From Actinomyces sp. ZJ308 (GTDB lineage: Bacteria > Actinomycetota > Actinomycetes > Actinomycetales > Actinomycetaceae), in assembly GCF_011752065.1 (NCBI RefSeq), contig NZ_JAAIJY010000014.1:1-64000 (forward strand): a stretch of DNA of 64,000 bases, written 5' to 3'. The translations under genes were made by a program, and so were the position numbers. Position 1 is the first letter of the stretch, and every line of letters starts with the position of its first letter. Shown here piece after piece: positions 18,761-27,873 of the stretch. Below the pieces are notes generated by a model. The model ran no database searches and was not told the DNA's origin. It worked only from the letters and a program-made list of their open reading frames with translations.

Positions 18761-18991
18761 TCAGTCCTGCTGGCCGCCTGAGGGGTTCGGCTTGATCCAC
18801 CACCACAGGCCCATGCCCGCGGCGATGGCCAGCAGGCCCAGGCCCGCCCACAGGTTGGCGTTGATGCCACCGGTCTTGCTCATCTCGTCGGCGCTGTTGA
18901 ACAGGAACGAGCACACCACCAGGTAGAGGCCGATGAGGCCCAGCGCTCCGGTGATGACCGCCCGGATGTCGGTGAGTGAACGATTGCTCAT
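18761..18991 (-). CDS. small two-helix membrane protein partnered with the SGLT-type symporter
   Basis: A 76-residue protein with two hydrophobic helices (AVITGALGLIGLYLVVCSFLF and NLWAGLGLLAIAAGMGLWWWI) joined by a polar loop with the segment SADEMSKTGGIN. ATG 18991 has AAGGAG eight bases upstream. It begins 30 bases after the symporter stop, so the two are co-transcribed. No known family is recognised; a stabilising or regulatory subunit of the symporter is an inference from position only. Confidence 0.8.
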   Translation of the reverse strand: MSNRSLTDIRAVITGALGLIGLYLVVCSFLFNSADEMSKTGGINANLWAGLGLLAIAAGMGLWWWIKPNPSGGQQD

Positions 18992-19021
18992 GAGTGTTCT
19001 CCTTCGTGTATCCGGGTGGGT

Positions 19022-20740
19022 CTAGTGGAAGATGCTGTTGAGCGTGATCACCATGAGACCGGCGATGATCCCCAGCGGGATCGGACGGCGGTACCAGGGC
19101 AGCTCGTGCAGGTGCGGGTCGGTGCGCTCGCTCCTGGGCGTCAGGGCGTAGACGAAGCCCTTGAGCTCGGAGTCGGGCTTGGGGCGGGTGACCATGGAGA
19201 CCAGTACCGTGATGACGACGTCGACCGTGAAGGCCACACCCGCCGCCAGGAAGGCACCGCCCTGTCCCGGCATGACCAGGCGCTCGGTCCGGATGAGGAT
19301 GTTGACCCCCAGGGCCCCCAGCGTTCCGCCGACGAGCCCGATCCAACCGGCCTGAGGCGTGGCCCGCTTCCAGAACATACCGATGATGAAGGTCGCGAAC
19401 AGCGGTGCGTTGAACATCGAGAACAGCGTCTGGAGGTAGTCCATGAGGTTGGAGTAGCTCGAGGCGATGATCGCGGTGAGGATCGCGACGATGGAGGCCG
19501 TCAGGGTCGAGAGCTTGCCGACCTTGAGGTAGTGGGCGTCGTCGGCGTCCTTCTTGAGGTAGTGCTGGTAGATGTCCACGCCCCACACGGTGTTGAAGGC
19601 GGAGATGTTCGCGGCCATACCGGCCATGAAGGAGGCCAGCAGGCCCGTGATCGCCAGGCCCAGCAGGCCGTTGGGCAGCAGGTCTCGCATGAGGTAGAGG
19701 ACCGCGTCGTTGTACTGGTAGCTCGTATCGGCGCCGGACTTGAGCTGCTGGACCTCGGTGACCAGGACGCCGGCGACCATGCCCGGGACGATGACGAGGA
19801 AGGGCACGAACATCTTGACGAAGGTGCCGATGATCGGAGTGGACTGGGCCGAGGAGATCGAGTCCGAGGCCATGGCCCGCTGCACCTCGACGAAGTTCGT
19901 CGTCCAGTAGCCGAAGGACAGCACGAAGCCCAGGCCGAAGACCAGGCCGATGACGGACAGCGCATTGGAGTCGAAGCCGGAGATCGAGTTGCCGGGCCAG
20001 GAGTGCAGCTGCTGTGACGGGTCCGTGCCGGCGAGCTTGGCGGCGTCGGTGATCTTGCCGGTCAGGCCCTGCCAGCCGCCCACGCGGTGCAGGCCGATGA
20101 GGGTCAGGGGTAGCAGGGCCGCCACGATGACGAAGAACTGGAGGACCTCGTTGTAGATCGCTGCGGAGAGCCCGCCCATCGTGATGTAGGAGAAGACGAT
20201 GACGGCGGCGACGATGAGCCCCACCCACAGGGGCCAGCCCAGCAGCCAGTTCATGATCTTGCCCAGCAGGTACAGGTTGATGCCGGCGATGAGCAGCTGG
20301 GCCAGGGCGAAGCTGAGCGCGTTGACCAGGTGGGCGGCGGTGCCGTAGCGCTTGAGCATGAACTCGGGCACCGAGCGCACCTTGGAGCCGTAGTAGAAGG
20401 GCATCATGACCAGACCCAGGAAGATCATGGCCGGGACCGCGCCGATCCAGAAGTAGTGGAAGGTCGGCATGCCGTACTCGGCACCGTTGGCGGACATCCC
20501 CATGATCTCGACCGCGCCGAGGTTCGCCGAGACGAAGGCGATACCGGTCACCCAGGCCGGCAGGGAACGGCCCGAGGTGAGGAAGCCGTCCGCCGTGGCC
20601 GCCTTGGCCCGGGCGATGAGTCCGACGCCGATGACGAAGGCGAAGTAGATGGCGATGGGGATGTAGTCGTACCAGCGTGCGGCAATGAGTGTGCCGGATG
20701 ACGCTGACGAGGCTGACAGGGCGTGCAGCGTGGAGGACAT
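19022..20740 (-). CDS. sodium:solute symporter, SGLT type (probable sugar/cyclitol uptake)
   Basis: A 572-residue SSS-family membrane protein with about 14 helices. Family marks include DYIPIAIYFAFVIGVGLIARAK, the sodium-site region GFLTSGRSLPAWVTGIAFVSANLGAVEIMGMSANGAEYGM and YITMGGLSAAIYNEVLQFF. The closest style is the SglT branch carrying glucose, galactose or myo-inositol with Na+. The substrate cannot be fixed; myo-inositol is tempting given the large iol region downstream, but no IolR-type box is seen here. ATG 20740 follows GAGAGG at eight bases. A palindrome upstream may be its operator. Confidence 0.9.
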   Translation of the reverse strand: MSSTLHALSASSASSGTLIAARWYDYIPIAIYFAFVIGVGLIARAKAATADGFLTSGRSLPAWVTGIAFVSANLGAVEIMGMSANGAEYGMPTFHYFWIGAVPAMIFLGLVMMPFYYGSKVRSVPEFMLKRYGTAAHLVNALSFALAQLLIAGINLYLLGKIMNWLLGWPLWVGLIVAAVIVFSYITMGGLSAAIYNEVLQFFVIVAALLPLTLIGLHRVGGWQGLTGKITDAAKLAGTDPSQQLHSWPGNSISGFDSNALSVIGLVFGLGFVLSFGYWTTNFVEVQRAMASDSISSAQSTPIIGTFVKMFVPFLVIVPGMVAGVLVTEVQQLKSGADTSYQYNDAVLYLMRDLLPNGLLGLAITGLLASFMAGMAANISAFNTVWGVDIYQHYLKKDADDAHYLKVGKLSTLTASIVAILTAIIASSYSNLMDYLQTLFSMFNAPLFATFIIGMFWKRATPQAGWIGLVGGTLGALGVNILIRTERLVMPGQGGAFLAAGVAFTVDVVITVLVSMVTRPKPDSELKGFVYALTPRSERTDPHLHELPWYRRPIPLGIIAGLMVITLNSIFH

Positions 20741-20771
20741 CGGTGTACCTCTCGAGAATTTGTTTCAGTTG

Positions 20772-20789
20772 AGCAAGATCATTCTTGCT
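20772..20789. promoter_or_regulatory. palindrome upstream of the symporter operon
   Basis: AGCAAGA-TCAT-TCTTGCT, perfect 7-bp arms, 32 bp before the symporter ATG within a locally AT-rich stretch. A regulator-binding site is likely; the regulator is unknown. Confidence 0.5.
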
Positions 20790-20876
20790 GACGGGCAGAC
20801 TAGCACGGCGGTGATACCGGCACGGGAGGTTGCGTCTGTCCGGGACTTACCGGGGTCGGTGGGTAGAGTGCGCTCC

Positions 20877-21431
20877 ATGACGCTGACTGCTGCTGCCGAC
20901 GGCTCCTCCCTGGGCAACCCGGGACCGGCCGGCTGGGCCTGGTACGTGGATGACGACTGCTGGGCCGCCGGAGGCTGGGAGAGCTCGACCAACAACCGCG
21001 GCGAGCTCACCGCCGTCCTCGAGCTCCTGCGGGCCACGCAGGCCGCCGGACTCGCCGGTGAGGAGCTCCTCATCCAGTGCGACTCCCAGTACGTCATCAA
21101 CTCACTGACCAAGTGGCGCCACGGCTGGAAGAGGCGCGGCTGGCGCAAGGCCGACGGCAAGCCCGTCCTCAACGCCGACCTCGTCAAGGACCTCGACGCC
21201 GCGCTCGCGGGCCGTACGGTGCGCTTCGAGTGGGTGCGCGGCCACGTCGGCCACCCCATGAACGAGGCCGCCGATTCCCGGGCCCGCGGCGCCGCCACCG
21301 CCTACCAGCAGGGCCGCCCGGTGCCCTCCGGCCCGGGCTGGACCCGAGGCGACCGGCCCCAGGGGGCCACGCCGAATGCTCCTACGTCGAGCGCCCCCGC
21401 CGCCGCGCCGCAGACCGACGCCCTGTTCTGA
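20877..21431 (+). CDS. rnhA: ribonuclease HI
   Basis: A 184-residue RNase H-fold nuclease that cuts the RNA strand of RNA-DNA hybrids. The catalytic acidic residues are in place: Asp8 (AADGSSLGNPG), Glu43 (NNRGELTAV), Asp69 (QCDSQYVI) and Asp133 (NEAADSRA), with His123 in RGHVGH. The last 45 residues are a Pro/Ala/Thr-rich tail beyond the fold. ATG 20877 has no Shine-Dalgarno, and TAGAGT (20864-20869) ends 8 bases before it, so a leaderless mRNA is possible. Confidence 0.93.
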   Translation: MTLTAAADGSSLGNPGPAGWAWYVDDDCWAAGGWESSTNNRGELTAVLELLRATQAAGLAGEELLIQCDSQYVINSLTKWRHGWKRRGWRKADGKPVLNADLVKDLDAALAGRTVRFEWVRGHVGHPMNEAADSRARGAATAYQQGRPVPSGPGWTRGDRPQGATPNAPTSSAPAAAPQTDALF

Positions 21432-21538
21432 GACGAGAGTCCGGGGAGAAGGCCCCCGGCACCACGGCGACATGGACTCACAGGAACGGCACAGGCGCGT
21501 CAAACAGGCGGCATAAGGCCTCAGGCGAGGCTGAAGCC

Positions 21539-22045
21539 ATGACGACGACGAGCCCCGCCCTCCCCACGCCGGCCACTCCCTCCGCCTCCCGCCCCACGGT
21601 CCTCAACCGGCTGGCCCACCTGCGCCGCCGCATCCCCACGGTCATCCTCTTCGCCACCGTGTCCTTCTCCGGTTGGACGGTCGACTACGTCCTGGCCCTC
21701 GTCCTCAACTCACTGACCGGCTCGGTCCTCTACGCCGTCGTCGGCGCCCGGATCGTCTCCTGCACCCTGGGCTTCCTGCTCAACCGGCGCCTGTTCCGGG
21801 CCGCCCCGGAGACCTTCTGGCGCTCAGCCGGCGGCTACGCGGCCGTCCAGGGCGGGGTCGCGGCGACGTCGTACGCCGGTATCTCGGTCCTCACCGGCGC
21901 CGGGGCGCCTCTGTGGCTGGCCAAGGTGCTCGTCGACTCCACGCTCTTCATCGTCAACTACCTGGCTCAGTCCCGCCTCGTCTACCGGGTCCCCGCCCCG
22001 GTCGAGCAGTCCGCCATGGCGCCGGCTCTGGCGACGGCGGCCTGA
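21539..22045 (+). CDS. GtrA-family membrane protein
   Basis: A 168-residue protein with four predicted helices (TVILFATVSFSGWTVDYVLALVL, VLYAVVGARIVSCTLGFLLNRRLF, a central hydrophobic AVQGGVAATSYAGISVL, and LWLAKVLVDSTLFIVNYLAQSRLVY). The 'GxxxNRRLF' and 'NYLAQSRLVY' patterns are those of GtrA, a family implicated in moving polyprenyl-linked sugars during cell-surface glycosylation. Located after rnhA and before a perfect terminator. No glycosyltransferase is adjacent, so the precise role is open. Confidence 0.85.
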   Translation: MTTTSPALPTPATPSASRPTVLNRLAHLRRRIPTVILFATVSFSGWTVDYVLALVLNSLTGSVLYAVVGARIVSCTLGFLLNRRLFRAAPETFWRSAGGYAAVQGGVAATSYAGISVLTGAGAPLWLAKVLVDSTLFIVNYLAQSRLVYRVPAPVEQSAMAPALATAA

Positions 22046-22057
22046 CGCCTACGACCT

Positions 22058-22103
22058 CAATGGTCCCGCCCGTGATCAACGGAGATCACGGGCGGGACCA
22101 TTG
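22058..22103. terminator. bidirectional terminator between gtrA-like gene and response regulator
   Basis: Perfect 20-bp stem (22058-22077 with 22084-22103) and 6-base loop between convergent genes. Confidence 0.85.
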
Positions 22104-22161
22104 GTGCCGGCGGATGGTCCTGGCAGCCGGCCTCGGCTAAGACCTCGGGAGGAGAAACGGG

Positions 22162-22878
22162 TCAGAGCTGGGCGTCGCGCATGAGGATGACGAGCTGGAC
22201 CCGGTCACGCAGGTCCAGCTTGGTCAGGATCCGGGTGACGTTCTTCTTGACCGAGTCCGGGGCCAGGACGAGTCGCTGGGCGATCTCCGCGTTCGTCAGT
22301 CCCTGGGCCACCAGCTCGGCGACCTCGCGCTCACGCGGGCTGAGGCGCTCGAGGCGTCTTCGCGCCGCGCGCTGCTGAGGCGAGGCGATGGGCCTGAGCA
22401 TGTGCCGGTTGAGCAGCTCGCGCGTGATGCGCGGGGTGAGGATCGCGTCGCCGCAGCTGACCGCCCGCAGCGCCTGGTGGAGCTGGGCCGTGCGGGTGTC
22501 CTTGAGCAGGAAGCCCGAGGCGCCTGCGGACAGTGCCCCGAAGGCGAACTCGTCCTGGTCGTAGGTGGTCAGCACCAGGGTCCGTATCGAGGGGTAGAGC
22601 TGGGTGATGCGCGCCGTGGCGTCGATCCCGTTGAGCACCGGCATGCGCACGTCCATGAGAATGACGTCGGGAAGCGGGCGGTGCTCCTGGAACAGGTCGG
22701 CGAGCTGGTCGAGGGCGTCCTGGCCGTGCGCTGCCTCGGCCACGACCCTCAGGTCATCTGCCCGGTTGATGATGAGGGACAGGCCCATGCGGGTCGCCTT
22801 CTGGTCATCAACGATCATGACCGTGATCGGGGCGAGCCTCTCCGGGGCCGGCGAGGAGGGGAGGGAGACAGTGGTCAT
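22162..22878 (-). CDS. NarL/LuxR-type two-component response regulator
   Basis: A 238-residue regulator. The receiver domain begins ITVMIVDDQKATRMGL and has the phospho-acceptor Asp in PDVILMDVRMPVLNG, the Thr in LVLTTYDQD and the Lys in FLLKDT. The C-terminal LuxR helix-turn-helix is LSPREREVAELVAQGLTNAEIAQRLVLAPDSVKKNVTRILTKL. Its start overlaps the end of the histidine kinase gene by 4 bases, so translation is coupled. With the kinase it should control the adjacent ABC genes. Confidence 0.94.
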   Translation of the reverse strand: MTTVSLPSSPAPERLAPITVMIVDDQKATRMGLSLIINRADDLRVVAEAAHGQDALDQLADLFQEHRPLPDVILMDVRMPVLNGIDATARITQLYPSIRTLVLTTYDQDEFAFGALSAGASGFLLKDTRTAQLHQALRAVSCGDAILTPRITRELLNRHMLRPIASPQQRAARRRLERLSPREREVAELVAQGLTNAEIAQRLVLAPDSVKKNVTRILTKLDLRDRVQLVILMRDAQL

Positions 22879-24206
22879 GCCTCCTCCTGAAGGGGGATGT
22901 AGACCGGGACGACGGCGCTCAGCACCCAGCCGCCGGAGCCAGGGGCGATGCTGGGGCCGACCTCGAGCGCGCCACCGCGCTCGCGGATCACGGAGGCCAG
23001 ATTGGTCAGTCCGTGACCGGTCGACTTCTCGGGGGAGTCCTGCGAGAAGTCGCTGCGTACGGTGACGTGTCCGTCGTCGGATACGGTGATCCGGGTGGAT
23101 GAGCCGGTGTGGTCCAGGGACACGACGACGCGCGTGGCACCTTCGGCGTGCCGCATGACGTTGGTCAGGGCCTCCCGGACGACGATGTAGACGAGCTCCC
23201 CGATCGCCCGTCCCGCCGCTGTGTTGCTGGGGCGCAGACCGGTCTCGGTCAGGACCACGTTCATGCCGGTCGCCCGTGCCGTGGTCAGCAGGTCCTCCAG
23301 CTGCTCCCAGCCGCGTGCTCCCGTGGCGACTGCCGGGTGCGGACCGGTGGTCATCGTGCCTGCACCGAAGTCGTCGAGGATGTCGGGTGAGGACTGCAGC
23401 GAGGCGACGGCGCTCCTCGTGTCGGCCAGGCCGTCGCGGGCCAGCGAGTTGACCAGGTCGATGGCCTCGTTGACGTCCGGGCTGCCACCGGCGCCGTGGA
23501 GCCCCTCGGACAGGGCGATGATCGCGGTCAGGGAGTGGCCCACGGAGTCGTGGAGCTCGGCCGCCACCCTGGCCTGGTACCGGGCGGCGTCACGCTGTAC
23601 CACAAGCTGCTGCTCGGCCCTCTGGGAGGCGAGCTGGGCGTCCCCGTGCTCCAGGGCCTCCCGACGCGATCGGGTGATCGATGCCACGGTGACCACGGCG
23701 ATGAGGAATCCGGCCTCCTGCATGAAGTCCGACAGCGGCACCCTCTCCCGCATGAGCCCCGGCAGGGGGCCGTTGAATGACGCGAGATAGGGGATGAACA
23801 GGAAGACCAGGGTGGCGCCGATGCCCAGGATCCGATCCCGAACGCTTGCGATGGCAATCAGGGTGTAGACGCTCACCAACAGCGGGATGAGGAACTCTGC
23901 GGAGTCGCTCTTGATCATCTTCACCATGAGAGCCACGTTGTTGATGATGACGACCACCAGAGGCCAGCGCCGCCGCCAGATCAAGGACAGACCGGTCACT
24001 GCGGTGAGCACTATCTTGATCAGGGGGATGCTGATGCCGACTAAAACGGTGGTCCAGATGAAGAAGCCCTGGACCAGGGCGTTGATGATGACGACGGCCC
24101 ACCGCCCCACGGGGCTGGTCCGGTACCACTCGGCGATGCGGTCCAGGCGGGTCCTCGGGACGCGGGGATCGGTCTCCGGGAGCCGCTCGATGGAGATGTC
24201 CTTCAT
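22875..24206 (-). CDS. DesK-type sensor histidine kinase (HisKA_3)
   Basis: A 443-residue membrane kinase. About five or six hydrophobic segments in residues 35-180 form the sensor (for example VVIINALVQGFFIWTTVLVGI and ILGIGATLVFLFIPYLASF). A coiled segment follows, then the phospho-acceptor motif ELHDSVGHSLTAI and an ATP-binding domain with VREALTNVMRHAEGATRV and GHGLTNLASVIRERGG. There is no extracellular sensing domain of note, as in kinases that read membrane state or the partner transporter. It is followed by its regulator and preceded by an ABC transporter. Confidence 0.93.
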   Translation of the reverse strand: MKDISIERLPETDPRVPRTRLDRIAEWYRTSPVGRWAVVIINALVQGFFIWTTVLVGISIPLIKIVLTAVTGLSLIWRRRWPLVVVIINNVALMVKMIKSDSAEFLIPLLVSVYTLIAIASVRDRILGIGATLVFLFIPYLASFNGPLPGLMRERVPLSDFMQEAGFLIAVVTVASITRSRREALEHGDAQLASQRAEQQLVVQRDAARYQARVAAELHDSVGHSLTAIIALSEGLHGAGGSPDVNEAIDLVNSLARDGLADTRSAVASLQSSPDILDDFGAGTMTTGPHPAVATGARGWEQLEDLLTTARATGMNVVLTETGLRPSNTAAGRAIGELVYIVVREALTNVMRHAEGATRVVVSLDHTGSSTRITVSDDGHVTVRSDFSQDSPEKSTGHGLTNLASVIRERGGALEVGPSIAPGSGGWVLSAVVPVYIPLQEEA

Positions 24207-24224
24207 GCCTGGAGCCTCACTGTC

Positions 24225-25112
24225 TCACCGTCGTCTCACCGTGAGGAGCAGGGCCAGGGCGAGGATGACCACCCATACCAGGCTGATGAGTCCGTCGGTC
24301 GCGGCTGCGCCCGGCGAGGTCATGGCCCCGGGAGTCAGGGACGCGGTGGCCCGGGTCAATGCGGTCATGGGATTGAGTGCGCTCAGCGGCCGGGCCGCGA
24401 GGAGCATCGCCGTCCCCGCGACTGCCCCCAGGAGCACGGCGGTCATCGTGGCGGCGTAGGACCTCATGATGAGACCCAGCCAGGTGACGAAGGCCAGAAT
24501 GACCCACATCCCCAGTGCCACGGCAGCGAACCGCGGCAGGTAGGCGGCCAGGCCCATCGGACCGAAGCCGGCGACGAGCCCGGTGATCGCAGTGGTCAGG
24601 ACGAGGATCGTGGTGGTGGCGACCGCGACCTGCAGCCCATGGAGCAGCTTGCCCGCGATCACGGTCGCCTCCAGACGGTTGGCCCTCATCTGCTGCCAGC
24701 TGCGCCCCCGGCGCTCGCCGGCGGCGATCTGCGCCGCGAAGCCGCCCAGAGCCAGCGGCAGGAGCCACATGGAGAGCAGCAGCGTGGAATGAGGCCAGAG
24801 GACATCCCAGGTGATGCCCTGGGCCGGGAGGTCGGCCTGATAGGTCCGGTACTGCAGGTAGCCGGACAGGGACGACAGGGTGCACAGAACGGTGACGGCT
24901 GCCCAGTACCACCAGTTGGGAGCCTTGCGGTTCTCCCAGTACCAGGCGGTGCGCACCGAGGGCCGACGACGTGCACCAGCCGGCGGGCGCGAACCGGTTG
25001 GACGCGTCGACGTCGTGAGACCAGGCGTGGTGAGGGATGTTGAGGACGCTGAGTGCGTTGAGGGCATGGTGTAACTCGGTGCCGGGAACGTGGATGGTGC
25101 GACGGTGCTCAT
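24225..25112 (-). CDS. ABC-2 type permease, multidrug/lantibiotic-type exporter subunit
   Basis: A 295-residue protein. The first 65 residues are Ser/Thr/Pro-rich and likely disordered. About six helices follow (WYWAAVTVLCTLSSLSGYL, LLLSMWLLPLALGGFAAQIAAGE, and onward) and the sequence has the RRGRSWQQMRANRLEATVIAGKLL cytoplasmic loop typical of lantibiotic-immunity or bacitracin-type permeases. ATG 25112 follows AAGGAG by eight bases. It is placed between its ATPase and the two-component genes. Confidence 0.85.
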   Translation of the reverse strand: MSTVAPSTFPAPSYTMPSTHSASSTSLTTPGLTTSTRPTGSRPPAGARRRPSVRTAWYWENRKAPNWWYWAAVTVLCTLSSLSGYLQYRTYQADLPAQGITWDVLWPHSTLLLSMWLLPLALGGFAAQIAAGERRGRSWQQMRANRLEATVIAGKLLHGLQVAVATTTILVLTTAITGLVAGFGPMGLAAYLPRFAAVALGMWVILAFVTWLGLIMRSYAATMTAVLLGAVAGTAMLLAARPLSALNPMTALTRATASLTPGAMTSPGAAATDGLISLVWVVILALALLLTVRRR

Positions 25113-25204
25113 CACTAATTCTCCTTACGGATAGTAATGCCTGAGGCGATGGAGATCCAGCCGACTCTGCCGGTGCGACCAGTGCTGTGAGGCCGGCCGA
25201 ATGG

Positions 25205-26404
25205 CTAAGTGCTGCGAGTGCTTGCCGCCGGTTGGGGAGCACGAGTGGGGTCGATCAGCTCCAGGAAGGCCTGCTCCCGGGTCCTGCGCACGGCCTGGAC
25301 ACGGTAGACGGTCGTACCCGAGGTGACGATTCCTGTGATGAGGCGGCCGACGGCGTCGTCGGGCATCATGGCGGTGCGCACCGCCCCCCGACGCACCTCA
25401 TGGGCGATTCCGAGGGAGGTCAGGAGAGTGGAGACGGCTGTGGGCGCGGAGACGGTCATCTCGATGACGCCGTCGCTGTCCAGTCCGGACAGGGGGCCCT
25501 GGTAGTGCAGGCCCCCGGCGCTGAGGATGCCCACGGTGTCGGCGATCTGCTCGATCTCCGAGAGAAGCTGGGAGGAGACGATGATCGTCCTGCCCTCCTG
25601 ATGGGCCAGGGTGACAATGATTCGACGGATCTGCTGCGCCGCGGTCTGGTCGAGCCCGTTGGTGGGCTCGTCCAGCAGCATGAGGGGCGGGTCGGTCAGC
25701 AGTGCCATGGCCAGAGCGAGGCGCTGCTTCATCTCCGTCGCGTAGCGCCTGACCCGCATGTTCTCCTGTCCGTCCAGACCGGCGGCAGCCAGAGCGTGAT
25801 CGACGCGGCTACTCGGCAGGCCCAGGTAGGCGGCCATCATGGCGAGGTTCTCCCGGCCGGTCAGGGTCGGGTAGTAGGAGGGCCCCTCAATGAGAGAGCC
25901 GACCGCCCCCGGAGGCAGGCGGCGATGGGCAGTGACCTGATGTCCCAGGGCGCTGATGCTGCCCGATGTCGGGTGGGCCAGTCCCAGCAGGAGCTTGAGG
26001 ACGGTGGACTTGCCGGCCCCGGTGGGACCGAGGAGCCCGTAGACCCCTCCGGCGGGCACTCGCAGGCTCACCCCGTCGACGACGTTGACGCCGTTGTAGG
26101 AGCGGGTCAGGTCGTCAGTGGTCACTGCGAGGTCACCGGTCGGGGCCGGGAGGGCCCCGGGGACGGTGGGGGCCACGAGACGCGGACTCGGGGGAGAGAC
26201 CGGTACCGGAGCCGGGGCTGGGGCGGCAGCGGCGGCGGGATGAGCGACGGGGGCGGTGACGGGGCTGGCGATAGGGCTGGTGAGAGGGTTGGTGGCAGGG
26301 CTGCCGACCGCGATGTCCGGCTCGGGGAAGAAGACGGTGGGCGGTGCAGGCGTCGTGGCTGACAGCGGGGAGGTCAGCGAGGCGGTCGGGGGCGCGATGC
26401 TCAT
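25205..26404 (-). CDS. ABC transporter ATPase, BcrA/lantibiotic-immunity type, with long Pro/Ala-rich N-terminus
   Basis: A 399-residue ATPase. Residues 1-90 are a Pro/Ala/Ser low-complexity extension (SPIASPVTAPVAHPAAAAA and onward) that is unusual for this family. The NBD starts about residue 93 with Walker A LLGPTGAGKST, a signature reduced to YATEMKQRLALA (the BcrA group usually has YSLGMKQRL), Walker B LMLLDEPTNGLD and the switch Ser in IIVSSQLL. It energises the permease encoded next. Start ATG 26404 lacks a good ribosome site; a TTG at 26416 is the alternative. Export of a membrane-active peptide antibiotic is an inference from family and TCS linkage. Confidence 0.88.
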   Translation of the reverse strand: MSIAPPTASLTSPLSATTPAPPTVFFPEPDIAVGSPATNPLTSPIASPVTAPVAHPAAAAAPAPAPVPVSPPSPRLVAPTVPGALPAPTGDLAVTTDDLTRSYNGVNVVDGVSLRVPAGGVYGLLGPTGAGKSTVLKLLLGLAHPTSGSISALGHQVTAHRRLPPGAVGSLIEGPSYYPTLTGRENLAMMAAYLGLPSSRVDHALAAAGLDGQENMRVRRYATEMKQRLALAMALLTDPPLMLLDEPTNGLDQTAAQQIRRIIVTLAHQEGRTIIVSSQLLSEIEQIADTVGILSAGGLHYQGPLSGLDSDGVIEMTVSAPTAVSTLLTSLGIAHEVRRGAVRTAMMPDDAVGRLITGIVTSGTTVYRVQAVRRTREQAFLELIDPTRAPQPAASTRST

Positions 26405-26476
26405 GAATCCATGCAAGCGTTTGAAATCCTATGAGCGCATCATCGTCAGCCTATCTGTCCCCCCCTGGGGGACGAC

Positions 26477-26523
26477 GCGCGGTGCCGCAGCCGGCCCCTG
26501 TCAGGGCGGCTGCGGCACCGCGC
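26477..26523 (-). terminator. terminator after ackA
   Basis: Perfect 17-bp stem (26477-26493 with 26507-26523) between the end of ackA and the downstream ABC operon on the same strand. Confidence 0.8.
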
Positions 26524-26524
26524 A

Positions 26525-26557
26525 GTGATGTCCCGGTGATGTCCCGGTGATGTCCCG
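26525..26557. repeat. 11-bp tandem repeat, three identical copies
   Basis: GTGATGTCCCG three times without mismatch, directly beside the ackA terminator. Confidence 0.95.
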
Positions 26558-26590
26558 GTCCGGGGTGGGCCGACGCCGGCCTCCGGGGAC

Positions 26591-27775
26591 TCAGATGAGG
26601 GTGAGCGACTGGCGCGCGATGGCGAGCTCCTCGTTGGTGGGCACCACGAGCACCGTGACCCCCGAGTCCGGGGTGGAGATGACGCGCGGCTCGTCGGAGC
26701 GGGTCGCGTTGAGCTCGGGGTCGATCGCCACACCCATGAAGGCCAGGCGCTCGCAGAGCTCGCGGCGCAGGTTCGCGTCGTTCTCACCGATGCCGGCGGT
26801 GAAGGTCAGCGCGTCCAGGCCGCCCATGACGGCGGTGTAGGCGCCCACGTACTTCACGAGGCGGTGCAGGTAGATGTCCATGGCCTCGCGGGCCTCCTGC
26901 TCGCCCGCGTCGATGCGCCTGCGGACCTCGCGCATGTCGTTGTCACCGGCCAGGCCCTTCATGCCCGAGCCGCGGTTGAACAGGTGGTCGATCTCCTCGA
27001 TCGACATACCGGCCACGCGCGCCAGGTGGAAGACGGCGGCCGGGTCGATGTCACCGGTGCGCCCGCCCATGACCAGGCCCTCCAGCGGGGTCAGGCCCAT
27101 GGAGGTGTCCACGGCGTGCCCGGCCACGACCGCCGAGGCCGAGGCGCCGTTGCCCAGGTGCAGGACGATCTGCTTGAGGTCGTCGCGGCCCAGGAGCTCG
27201 GAGACCGCCCCGGAGACGAACTGGTGGCTGGTGCCGTGGGCGCCGTAGCGGCGGATCGAGTAGGTGTCGGCCACCTCGCGGTCCAGGGCGTAGCGGGCGG
27301 CCTCCTCGGGCAGGTCCTGGAAGAAGGCGGTGTCGAAGACGGCCACGTGCGGTACGTCGGACAGGAGCCGGCGTCCGACCTCGATGCCCTTGAGGTGGGC
27401 GGGGTTGTGCAGCGGGCCCAGCGGCACGAGCTGCTCGATGCGGGCCACGACCTCGTCGTCGATGAGGGCCGGGCCGGAGAAGTAGCGCCCGCCCTGGACG
27501 ACGCGGTGGCCCACGGCCACGATGTGGGCGTCGGCCAGTGAGGGGCCCTGCTCCTCGAACAGGCGCAGTACCTCGGACAGGCCGAAGCCGTGGTCGGGGA
27601 CCGGCTCGGTGATCTCGGTGCGCTCCTCACCGTGCTTGTGGATGATGGCACCGGTCTCCTCACCGATGCGCTCCACCAGCCCGGAGGCGAGCGAGGCGCC
27701 CGAGTCGGGGTCGACCAGCTGGTACTTGATGGAGGAGGAGCCGGAGTTGATAACGAGGACGGTGCGCTGAGTCAC
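26591..27775 (-). CDS. ackA: acetate kinase
   Basis: Makes ATP and acetate from acetyl phosphate and ADP. The 394-residue protein shows both family signatures: VLVINSGSSSIKYQLV at the N-terminus and the YGAHGTSHQFV block, plus LHLGNGASASAV, the MGGRTGDIDP motif and FTAGIGEND. GTG 27775 follows AAAGG. It is downstream of pta on the same strand, forming the usual pta-ackA pair; the 152-base gap contains a GC-rich hairpin. Confidence 0.97.
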   Translation of the reverse strand: MTQRTVLVINSGSSSIKYQLVDPDSGASLASGLVERIGEETGAIIHKHGEERTEITEPVPDHGFGLSEVLRLFEEQGPSLADAHIVAVGHRVVQGGRYFSGPALIDDEVVARIEQLVPLGPLHNPAHLKGIEVGRRLLSDVPHVAVFDTAFFQDLPEEAARYALDREVADTYSIRRYGAHGTSHQFVSGAVSELLGRDDLKQIVLHLGNGASASAVVAGHAVDTSMGLTPLEGLVMGGRTGDIDPAAVFHLARVAGMSIEEIDHLFNRGSGMKGLAGDNDMREVRRRIDAGEQEAREAMDIYLHRLVKYVGAYTAVMGGLDALTFTAGIGENDANLRRELCERLAFMGVAIDPELNATRSDEPRVISTPDSGVTVLVVPTNEELAIARQSLTLI

Positions 27776-27873
27776 GGGGTGCCTTTCAAGAGCGGTAGGG
27801 GATGGACGCGGGGATGACTGACGAGAGCCTGACGGGGATCCTGGCCGAGGTCCGACCGGGTTCCAGTGGCTGC

